From Streptomyces sp. NRRL WC-3605 (GTDB lineage Bacteria > Actinomycetota > Actinomycetes > Streptomycetales > Streptomycetaceae), in NCBI RefSeq assembly GCF_001509795.1, contig NZ_LLZN01000002.1, forward strand, positions 248,001-312,000: 64,000 nt of DNA, given 5' to 3'. The translations under genes and the position numbers were made by a program. Each line of letters begins with the position of its first letter. The stretch's first letter is position 1. Under the pieces are notes generated by a model that was given only the letters and a program-made list of their open reading frames with translations, searched no databases and was not told the origin of the DNA. This document shows positions 33,207 through 40,900 of the stretch, in pieces.

Positions 33207-35719
33207 GCGAAGTCTCCTTCGGTGCCGTCGTGGCGCTCTGCTGGATCGGATGCGGTGTCACGGCCGGGTGGCCTGCCGCCGCCGCGCGCCCACCCTTCGC
33301 GGTAGGCGGCCATGCGGTCCCTGACGACCTCGGGGGTACGACCGTGGTCGGGCCGCTCGGTCGGTGCGGTCCGCGCGGGGTCGTCCGCGTGGTGCTCACG
33401 CAGCTGGGGCGCGAGGCTCGCCTGCCGGACCCGGCGTGGCAGGTCGTCGGTGGTGCCGGGGTCGTCCGGGGGCCGGTGAAGTCGCAACGTCGTGACTCCG
33501 GGGGGTGGGGTGCGGGTCGGCTCGGGCGCGGGTGGCGCGGGCGCCACCAGGGCGGGACGTTCGGCGGCCGTGGGGACGGACTCCTGGCGCCGTTCGGGAA
33601 CGGGCACGCGCGCGTAGTCGTGTTCGGCGGGCCGTTCGTCGTCGGCCGCGTCCCCGGTGGAACGTTCCGCCGGCCCGTCGTGCAGCAGGGCGGTGGGCAG
33701 CAGCACGACGGCGGTGGTGCCGCCGTACGGAGAGGTGCTCAGGTGCACCTTGATGCCGTGCCGCGAGGCGAGCCGGCTGACCACGAACAGGCCGAGGCGG
33801 TCGCTGTCGAACAGGTCGAGCGCCTCGGACTGCTCGATGCGCCGGTTGGCCTCGACGAGGGCCTCCTTGCCCATCCCGAGGCCGCGGTCCTCGACCTCGA
33901 CGGCGTACCCGTTGCCGACGGGTTCACCGGTGATGCGCACACGCGTGTGCGGGGGCGAGAACTGTGCGGCGTTCTCGACGAGTTCGGCCAGGAGGTGGGT
34001 GAGGTCGGCGACGGCCGCCCCGAGGACGGACGCCCCCGGGAGCTGCCGTACCTCCACGCGCGCGTAGTCCTCGACCTCCGAGACGGCCGCACGCACCACG
34101 TCGGTGAGGGAGACCGGCATCCGCCACGCCCGCCCCGGAGCCGCACCGGAGAGGATGATCAGGCTCTCCGCGTGACGCCTCATACGGGTGGTGAGGTGGT
34201 CGAGCCGGAAGAGGTCGCTCAGTTCGTTCGGATCGTCGCTGCGCCGCTCCATGCTGTCCAGCAGGGTCAGCTGGCGGTGCACGAGGACCTGGCTGCGGCG
34301 GGCGAGGTTGACGAAGATCCCCGAGACACCGCTGGCGAGTTCGGCGCGCTCCACGGCCGCATGCAGGGCCGCGCGGTGCACGGTGTTCAGAGCCTCACCG
34401 ACCTGGCCGGCCTCGTCCTCGGCGGGCGGCCCGGGTGGTGCCTCGCTGCGGACGTCGATCTCCTCGCCGGCGCGCAGCCTCCGCATGGCCTCGGGGAGTT
34501 TGTGCCGGGCGATCTCCAGAGCCGTGTCCCGCAGGGTCACCAGTTCCACGACGAGTCCGCGGCCGATGCGTACCGAGATGACGAGCGAGGCGGCGACGGC
34601 GAGCAGGCCGAAGAGCACGGCGGCGCCTGCCGGGGTGAGCAGTCCCCGGGTGAACGGGTCGGCGCGGTCCGCGACCGCGCGTCCGGCGTCCTGCTGGATG
34701 GTGCGCATCGCGCCCTGCACGCGTGCGTGTGCCGCGCTCCAGTCGGCGCCCGGACCCGCGTCGGCAGCCGGCGCCGGTGATCCGGGCCGGGCGGCGGTGA
34801 CCGTGTCCTCCAGGGCGGTGACGGTCGCGTAGTCGTCGCCGGCGGCGAGCCGCTGCCAGGCCGCACGCCGGCTGCCGCGCAGATCGGCGACGGCGGAGCC
34901 GGTGAGGGTACGGCGGGCGCCGACGGCGCCGGTGAACAGCCGCAGCCGCGTTCCGTCGAGGCGTCCGGCGAGACGGGCGCTGTCCAGCACCGCCTGCTCC
35001 TGGGCGAGCGCCTCTCCCGCGCGGGCGAGTTCGAGCAGCACACGCGCCTCGGAGCCGAGTTCGGCGTCCTGCACGCCGGTCAGCGCGCCCAGCACGGCGA
35101 AGGCGTTCTCGATGGTGTCGGTGTACTGCCCGTACGCCCCCTGCCAGCCGGAGCGGCGGTCGAGGACGTCGTCCCGCACCACGCTCAGCCGCTCGGCGCC
35201 CGTCACGAAGGTCGTGAGCCGCGGGGCCACCCCGGTGGGGAACTCCTCGCCGTCGGCGACGGTGTTGCGTTTCCCGAGCCGCAGCCTCACCACCGCCTCG
35301 CGGCTGTCCTCCGCGAGCCTCCTGAAGTCCGCGGCACGGCCGGTGGACGGGTCGGTCGCGTACCGCACCGCTGCCGTGCGCTCGGCCTGTAGCGCGGCCA
35401 CGGCGGCCGCGACGGGGTCCCTGATTCCCTCGTCCACGCGCTGGAGCTGGCGCAGCCGGGCGACGTCCTGCGCCGTGGTGACCGAGGCGAAGGCCCACAG
35501 CGCCAGCAGCGAGACGACCGGGACCATGAGCAGGCAGACGATCTTGGCGCGGACCGTGCGGGGACGCAGGGCGCGCGAGGGCGCGCTCTCGGGGCTCGCG
35601 CCCGGTGACTCCTCGGGGCCTTCGTCGGCCGGCGGTCCGGCGTGCGCGCGGCGTCCGCGCACCGGAGGCGGGGACGAGGGTCCGGCGTCGGCTGCGGTGC
35701 TGCTACGGGGGGTACGCAT
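33203..35719 (-). CDS. cvnA: conservon sensor histidine kinase-like protein CvnA
   Basis: An 838-residue membrane sensor. A disordered N-terminus is followed by a first membrane helix (~60-80, AKIVCLLMVPVVSLLALWAF), an extracellular nitrate/nitrite-sensor-like helical domain, a second helix (~365-385, VLFGLLAVAASLVIS), a HAMP-like linker, a dimerisation region with LDHLTTRMRRHAE, and an HATPase domain (VENAAQFSPP N-box, VEDRGLGMG G1, DRLGLFVVSRLA G2). A long Pro-rich tail follows. It is the receptor of the conservon signalling unit. GAGGAG precedes the ATG. An MHYT gene lies 66 bp upstream on the same strand. Confidence 0.94.
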   Translation of the reverse strand: MRTPRSSTAADAGPSSPPPVRGRRAHAGPPADEGPEESPGASPESAPSRALRPRTVRAKIVCLLMVPVVSLLALWAFASVTTAQDVARLRQLQRVDEGIRDPVAAAVAALQAERTAAVRYATDPSTGRAADFRRLAEDSREAVVRLRLGKRNTVADGEEFPTGVAPRLTTFVTGAERLSVVRDDVLDRRSGWQGAYGQYTDTIENAFAVLGALTGVQDAELGSEARVLLELARAGEALAQEQAVLDSARLAGRLDGTRLRLFTGAVGARRTLTGSAVADLRGSRRAAWQRLAAGDDYATVTALEDTVTAARPGSPAPAADAGPGADWSAAHARVQGAMRTIQQDAGRAVADRADPFTRGLLTPAGAAVLFGLLAVAASLVISVRIGRGLVVELVTLRDTALEIARHKLPEAMRRLRAGEEIDVRSEAPPGPPAEDEAGQVGEALNTVHRAALHAAVERAELASGVSGIFVNLARRSQVLVHRQLTLLDSMERRSDDPNELSDLFRLDHLTTRMRRHAESLIILSGAAPGRAWRMPVSLTDVVRAAVSEVEDYARVEVRQLPGASVLGAAVADLTHLLAELVENAAQFSPPHTRVRITGEPVGNGYAVEVEDRGLGMGKEALVEANRRIEQSEALDLFDSDRLGLFVVSRLASRHGIKVHLSTSPYGGTTAVVLLPTALLHDGPAERSTGDAADDERPAEHDYARVPVPERRQESVPTAAERPALVAPAPPAPEPTRTPPPGVTTLRLHRPPDDPGTTDDLPRRVRQASLAPQLREHHADDPARTAPTERPDHGRTPEVVRDRMAAYREGWARGGGRPPGRDTASDPAERHDGTEGDFA

Positions 35720-35785
35720 GGCCTCCTCGATCGGGAGTGGTTCGGGGACCTGCTCCGGTGGGCCGTGCGGGCCCCGTGGGCACGG

Positions 35786-36565
35786 TCAGCCGGTGGTCCG
35801 TCCCACGGCGGGCGGGACCGGGGCGGGCGCGGGTGCCTCGCGCTTCCCGGCGGCGGGCGACAGCGCGACGAAGGCGGAGGTCAGGAAGAGATAGGACCCG
35901 AGGCCGACGGCGAGGGGGAAGATGAACTGCATCGCCGTGGCCCCGGGCAGGACCCCACCGGCCGGGACGACATTCACGCGGACCGCGAACATCCCGGTGT
36001 AGTGCATGCTGCTGACCGCGGCGCCCATGATCAGGGAGGCGACGGCGACCGCGACGGGGGACTTGATGTTGAGCGCGGCCCACAGTGCGGCCGTCGCCGC
36101 GGCGACGGCGATCAGGACCGAGAGCCCGACGAGGGCGGGGTCGTAGGTGACGTCACCATTGAGGCGTACGGCGGCCATGCCCAGGTAGTGCATGCTCGCC
36201 ACTCCGACGCCGGTGGTCAGGCCGCCGAGGAACAGTGCGCGCGTCCGGTCCTTGCTGTAGCCGACGGCGAAGACACCGCCGCAGACGACGGCCATGGCGA
36301 CGAGCAGACTGAGCACGGTGAGCGGCACGTCGTAGCGGATGTCGGTGCCGCTGACGCTGAAGCCGAGCATGGCCACGAAGTGCATGGTCCAGATGCCGGT
36401 GCCGATCGCCGAGGCGGCGGTGACGAGCCAGTTCCGCCGGGAACGGCCGGTGGCGCCGAGCGCGCGCACGGTGCAGCGCAGTCCCAGCGCCGCGCCCGTG
36501 CACGCCATCACGTACGACAGGGCGGGGGTCAGCCAGCCGAGAGCGGCGTGGTCCAGGTGTCCCAT
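35786..36565 (-). CDS. MHYT-domain integral membrane sensor protein
   Basis: A 259-residue, seven-helix MHYT-domain protein. Three diagnostic motifs are present: MHFVAMLG, MHYLGMAA and MHYTGMFA. MHYT domains are proposed to bind copper and sense oxygen, CO or NO. There is no output domain. It lies 66 bp upstream of cvnA on the same strand and may feed a diatomic gas or redox signal into the conservon, but co-transcription is only inferred. No strong ribosome binding site is seen. Confidence 0.92.
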   Translation of the reverse strand: MGHLDHAALGWLTPALSYVMACTGAALGLRCTVRALGATGRSRRNWLVTAASAIGTGIWTMHFVAMLGFSVSGTDIRYDVPLTVLSLLVAMAVVCGGVFAVGYSKDRTRALFLGGLTTGVGVASMHYLGMAAVRLNGDVTYDPALVGLSVLIAVAAATAALWAALNIKSPVAVAVASLIMGAAVSSMHYTGMFAVRVNVVPAGGVLPGATAMQFIFPLAVGLGSYLFLTSAFVALSPAAGKREAPAPAPVPPAVGRTTG

Positions 36566-36708
36566 GGCCCCGGGACGCTAGCCGGGGCACGGGAGCACGA
36601 AGGGGGCGCATTTCGAAAGGTGTTGGAATATGACTCGGAGATGCGCCGGAACGATCGCGTGAGGTTCGAACGTGTGCACAGCGGTGTCATCCGTGCCGGT
36701 GAGGGATC

Positions 36709-37317
36709 ATGCGGAGCATGAGCGACGACCACACACATGTGCAGGAGTTCTTCACCGCCCGTGCCGCCGACTGGGACAGCCGGTTCCCGGACGACGGTCC
36801 CGCCTACGCCGCGGCCGTCGCCGAGTTGGGACTGGTCGAGGGCGATCGTGTGCTCGACGCGGGCTGCGGCACCGGGCGCGCTCTGCCGCCGCTGCGCGCC
36901 GCCGTGGGCGTCTCGGGTGTGGTCCTGGGCGTCGATCTCACCCCGGCCATGCTGGAGGCCGCCAGGCGCGCGGGACGCGACCGCGACGGACGGCTGCTCC
37001 TCGCCGACGTGGCCGCGCTGCCGCTGCGGCCGGAGTCGGTGGACGCCGTGTTCGCGGCGGGGCTCATCGCACACCTGCCGCATCCGGCGGACGACCTGCG
37101 TGAGCTGGCCCGGGTCGTACGGCCCGGCGGCACGCTGGCCCTGTTCCATCCGATCGGCCGGGCGGCGCTGGCGGCCCGGCACGGCCGGCGGCTCACCACG
37201 GACGACCTCCGGGCCGAGGCGAACCTGAAGCCGCTCCTGGCCGGCTCCGGGTGGCGCATGACCTCGTACGTCGACCAGGACGACCGCTTCCTGGCCCTGG
37301 CCGTACGGCCCTCCTGA
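36709..37317 (+). CDS. class I SAM-dependent methyltransferase
   Basis: A 202-residue methyltransferase of the Methyltransf_11/25 type. Motif I VLDAGCGTGRALP near residue 48, motif post-I VLGVDLTPAMLEAAR, and the FAAGLIAHLPHPADDLRELARVVRPGGTLALF block. The substrate is unknown. The ATG at 36709 has GAGGG three bases upstream; ATG 36718 (MSDDHTH) is an equally plausible start. It is divergent from the MHYT gene. Confidence 0.88.
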   Translation: MRSMSDDHTHVQEFFTARAADWDSRFPDDGPAYAAAVAELGLVEGDRVLDAGCGTGRALPPLRAAVGVSGVVLGVDLTPAMLEAARRAGRDRDGRLLLADVAALPLRPESVDAVFAAGLIAHLPHPADDLRELARVVRPGGTLALFHPIGRAALAARHGRRLTTDDLRAEANLKPLLAGSGWRMTSYVDQDDRFLALAVRPS

Positions 37318-37541
37318 CGCCCTGGGGGCGGCCGGGCCGTGCCGGCCCCGACTCGGAGGCGGCGCCCGACGGCCGTCGCCGCTGCGAGGCCCTCTTATGC
37401 GGAGCCGACCCCAACTCCTAGTTTGGGACCGGTCGATGAGCGTTCGACGCCCGCCGTCACGTTCGTTCGCCAGTGCGTTCGTTTCATCTGCGACTTCGTT
37501 TGGCTTGCTCGTTTTTCGTCCTACAGGGGGAAGGTGTCCAC

Positions 37542-37838
37542 ATGTGGAACAGGCTGCGCGAGTCGTGCGCCGGCGTTCTCCGCTCTCTGCGTCTGGAGCC
37601 GGACAGCGGCAAGGAGGGCGGCACGCACAATCTGTTCGAGGCCGCCGCCGTGTACGTCTCGGCGCGCGCGACCGACGACCAGGAGCGGATCGACGAGGCC
37701 AGCGGCTGGGTGTCTCCGGAGGCACTGTCCTTCGGGGTGAGCGAGCTGGCCTGCCGGGCCGTCCTCACGCTCGCCCGCGAACGCGAGGAGTCCCCGCAGG
37801 CCGTCGCGCGGGCGCTCCTGGGGCTCCCGACGACGTGA
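37542..37838 (+). CDS. small hypothetical protein
   Basis: A 98-residue soluble protein, not recognised: MWNRLRESCAGVLRSL, then HNLFEAAAVYVSARATDDQERIDEASGWVSPEALSFGVSELA, mostly helical. The ATG at 37542 follows GGGGGAAGG. The upstream region is unusual in carrying several GTTCG/CGTTCG motifs (37442-37520), possibly regulatory. Confidence 0.7.
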   Translation: MWNRLRESCAGVLRSLRLEPDSGKEGGTHNLFEAAAVYVSARATDDQERIDEASGWVSPEALSFGVSELACRAVLTLAREREESPQAVARALLGLPTT

Positions 37839-37985
37839 CATGGGCCGCGCCATGGGTGCCGTTCGCGGTCGATTTCGCCCCGTGCGGCCGGAAACCTGCA
37901 GGCCCGGGGTGCCTCGGAGTCGTGACAAGGGGCTTGCGGGCGCACTAGGGTGCGCGCCGATGGACGAACCGATGGGGAGGCTGGG

Positions 37986-38858
37986 ATGGCCGGGACGGAC
38001 GAGGAGGCCGTCGCCGCCGCGGACGATGCGCTCTATGTGCTCACGGCGGTGTTGCTGACGCCGGCGAAGTTCCCGAGCGTGCTGGGCGACGACTATCCGG
38101 AGGCCTGCGCGGCGCTCGGACTCGCGCCGCTCGCGGAGGGCTACGGCCTGGTGCTCGGCCAGGACGGCGACGGTGCCCGGTGGACCGTGGTCATCGACGA
38201 CGTCTCCCTGGTGGCCGTGGCCATCGCGTCCTGGGACTGCGGGATGGAGTACGACCTGTCGCCGGACGAGCGCACGGTCGTGGCCGCCCTTCCCGGCTGG
38301 CCGCTCGCCGTCGCCGTCGCCGCCCCCAACGTGCCCCCGCCGCACGACCCCGATCCCGAGATCGCGGACGGCCCGCCGCTGGCCCCGCCGGACACGAGCG
38401 TGTGGGGACCGGCGCAGCGGCGGCTGGGCGCCGACGAGATCGCCCTCCAGTGGGCGACGTGGCGGGAGCAGATCGACGACGACGCCTTCGCCGCGGCCGG
38501 AAGCGCTGCCGCCGGCACCGGGGCGCAGAAGGAGAGCGAGCAGGCCGAGGACGGCGAGCAGGGCGAGAGCAAGCCCGCCGCTCAGGGAGGCCACAGCGGC
38601 ATCCGGCGGGTGCTGGCCGAGGCACGCGCGTACGTGGACTCCCCGCCACCGCTGGGCCGCGTCCGCTCGTCCTTCGCCTCCGGTGACGCGCGCACCCTGC
38701 GGGCGGACGGCCCCGGCTGGTCCCTCGTCGCGCGGACGGACGACATCGCGTTCGTGCTGCTGGACGACGAGCCGGGCGAGGTCCTGCCGGTGGGCCGTGG
38801 ACCGGAGCTCCCCGGGCTGCTGGAGGCGCTCGACAAGATGGCGGTACGCCCCAGCTGA
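37986..38858 (+). CDS. hypothetical protein, actinobacterial
   Basis: A 290-residue soluble acidic protein with no signal peptide or membrane segment and no family I can name. The N-terminal part (ADDALYVLTAVLLTPAKFPSVLG..) and the C-terminal part (GWSLVARTDDIAFVLLDDEPGEVLPVGRGPELPGLLEALDKMA) look folded. A Gln/Glu-rich linker at ~175-205 separates them. GGGGAGG precedes the ATG at 37986. The two halves may be tandem immunity-like or SUKH-like modules, but this is only an impression. Confidence 0.7.
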   Translation: MAGTDEEAVAAADDALYVLTAVLLTPAKFPSVLGDDYPEACAALGLAPLAEGYGLVLGQDGDGARWTVVIDDVSLVAVAIASWDCGMEYDLSPDERTVVAALPGWPLAVAVAAPNVPPPHDPDPEIADGPPLAPPDTSVWGPAQRRLGADEIALQWATWREQIDDDAFAAAGSAAAGTGAQKESEQAEDGEQGESKPAAQGGHSGIRRVLAEARAYVDSPPPLGRVRSSFASGDARTLRADGPGWSLVARTDDIAFVLLDDEPGEVLPVGRGPELPGLLEALDKMAVRPS

Positions 38859-39092
38859 GCCTGCTGTCGACGCACGGACCGCCGGCGAGATGTCGCGCGA
38901 CCGCGTATGCAGCCGGTGGCGTCCGCCTGCCGCGTTCCGTCATGGCCGGGCCCCTGTCGTGGGGACCCATTCGACAGCGGCGTTCCATGTGGTGCCAGCC
39001 CATGGATGAGGCGGAGCCGGGACCGCACCATGGGGCAGCCCTCGGGGCTCGTTTCCCTCATGTGCTCGTCCCCTTCCGCCAGGAGTGCTGTC

Positions 39093-40460
39093 ATGCGCCT
39101 GTCCAGAGCCGTTCCGTTTCTCGCCGCCACCCTGCTGGCCGCGACCCTCGGTGGTCCCGGCCCCGCCTCGGCCGCGACGGGGGGCGAGCAGCACTGCGCC
39201 CGCCAGGACCGCGTGCGGGTACCGGGTGCCGCCTTCCAGCAGGCCGCGTGCCTCGCCGATCTGACGACGACGGGCCTCGCCGGTACCCCGTACACCGACA
39301 TGGCCGACCAGGCCGGGCTGACGGCCCGCGACACCCGGACACCGTCGGGGGTCCCGGGGATCCAGGTAGACGGCTACTTCCCGGACTCCTCCCGCTTCAA
39401 CGCCACGCACGGCTGGAACCACGACGCGCAGTTCGTGATCCGGCTGCCCGACCGGTGGAACGGCAGCCTCGTGGTGACGGGGGCCCCGGGGACCCGCAAG
39501 CAGTACGCGACGGACGCGGCGATCTCCGACCAGGTGCTGGCACAGGGATACGCCTACGCGGCGACCGACAAGGGCAACAGCAGCGCCGACTTCTACCGCG
39601 ACGGCCGGCGGCCCGGTGACGCGATCGCCGAGTGGAACCGGCGCACCACCGAGCTCACGCGGGCCGCTCGCAAGGCCGTGGCCCAGCGGTACGGCCACGC
39701 TCCCCGCCGGACGTACATGACCGGCATCTCCAACGGCGGTTACCTCACCCGCTGGCAGCTGGAGAACCACCCCGAGCTCTACGACGGCGGCGTGGACTGG
39801 GAGGGCGCGCTGTGGACGACGCACGGCTCCAGTCTCCTCACCTCCCTGCCGACCGCCGTGGCACGGATGCTCGGCTCCGCCCGTGACGAGGACCTGTACG
39901 CGGCCGGTTTCGCGCGCGGCTCCGAGTTCCTGTGGCCGTATCACGAGCGGGCGTACTGGGGTGTCACGCAGAAGATCTACCGCGCCGAGTTCGACCCCGC
40001 CTACGATCCGGCCTGCCCGGGAACCTCGGCCGGCACCACGACCGAGGAGATCCTGGCGCCCTGCGCCTCCGACGCCTCCTACGACTACGCCTCCCGGCCC
40101 GCCTCCGTGCATCGCGCCGTGGCACGCGTCGCCCTGACCGGACGCATCGGCCGCCCCCTGATCACCCTGCACGGCGATCTGGACACCCTGCTGCCGAAGG
40201 CCGCCGACTCCGACGTGTACGCGCGCATGGTCGACGGAAGCGGACGAGGCCGGCTGCACAGCTATGTCGGCGTCGTCGGCGGCACGCATGTCGACGGGCT
40301 GTACGACACCTATCCGGACCGGCTCCGGCCGATCCTGCCGTGCTACCGGTCCGCCTTCGACAAGCTCGTCGCGTGGGTGGAGCGAGGCGTACGTCCGCCC
40401 GCGGACCGGACGGTCGCGAGGCCCGCGGACGGGGACGTCGTCAATTCCTGCGCACTGTAG
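39093..40460 (+). CDS. secreted alpha/beta-hydrolase, tannase or 3-hydroxybutyrate-oligomer hydrolase-like
   Basis: A 455-residue exported esterase. Sec signal peptide (residues 1-28, ending PASAAT), then a large alpha/beta-hydrolase domain: WNGSLVVTGAPG, the nucleophile elbow TGISNGGYLTRW near residue 212, PLITLHGDLDTLLP with the likely acid, and VVGGTHVDGLYD with the likely His. The size and motifs resemble secreted tannase/3-hydroxybutyrate oligomer hydrolase-like enzymes; the substrate is not determinable here. AGGAG lies eight bases before the ATG. Confidence 0.78.
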   Translation: MRLSRAVPFLAATLLAATLGGPGPASAATGGEQHCARQDRVRVPGAAFQQAACLADLTTTGLAGTPYTDMADQAGLTARDTRTPSGVPGIQVDGYFPDSSRFNATHGWNHDAQFVIRLPDRWNGSLVVTGAPGTRKQYATDAAISDQVLAQGYAYAATDKGNSSADFYRDGRRPGDAIAEWNRRTTELTRAARKAVAQRYGHAPRRTYMTGISNGGYLTRWQLENHPELYDGGVDWEGALWTTHGSSLLTSLPTAVARMLGSARDEDLYAAGFARGSEFLWPYHERAYWGVTQKIYRAEFDPAYDPACPGTSAGTTTEEILAPCASDASYDYASRPASVHRAVARVALTGRIGRPLITLHGDLDTLLPKAADSDVYARMVDGSGRGRLHSYVGVVGGTHVDGLYDTYPDRLRPILPCYRSAFDKLVAWVERGVRPPADRTVARPADGDVVNSCAL

Positions 40461-40488
40461 GCACCCAGCCCGCCGCCCGCAGGGCCGG

Positions 40489-40671
40489 TCAGCGACCGAG
40501 TTCCTTGCGGGTGGCACGGCGCAGCCTGCGCCGCTGTGACGGGTCGAGCGTGAGGTAGGCGGCGGCCGGGACTCCCAGCACTATCAGGAGCGCCGCCCAC
40601 CAGGGCAGCCAGATCAGCAGGATGAGGCCGACCGCCACTCCTCCCGCAGCGACCTTCGCGTTCTTCGACAT
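40489..40671 (-). CDS. small single- or two-helix membrane protein
   Basis: A 60-residue protein: a short basic N-terminus (MSKNAKVA), a long hydrophobic stretch (residues ~8-45, probably a hairpin broken by PWWA and GVPAAA), then a strongly basic tail (QRRRLRRATRKELGR). Function is unknown. GGAGG lies eight bases upstream of the ATG. It is divergent from the SNF2 gene and convergent with the esterase gene. Confidence 0.72.
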   Translation of the reverse strand: MSKNAKVAAGGVAVGLILLIWLPWWAALLIVLGVPAAAYLTLDPSQRRRLRRATRKELGR

Positions 40672-40900
40672 GTGCGTCGCCTCCTTCGCGGCCACTGCCG
40701 CTCTCTGACCTGAAAACGGGTCCGTGCGTCTGGCAGTTCCGCGCCGCACCCCTGAGACGTCCCTGAGGTGCGACCCCTAATGGTCAGGCCGTCAGGCTGG
40801 TGACCTGGGTCACATGATGACCGTACCCGCTGGGCGTAGGGATGGTGTACTCTCGGCGACTCGTCTCCGAGTAGTCAAATTTGAGGAGTGCTGCTCAGTC

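Noticed and set aside
31479..37541. A conservon P450 (cvnE) gene
   Set aside because: No heme-binding FxxGxxxCxG motif or P450-sized frame lies on either side of the conservon in this window.
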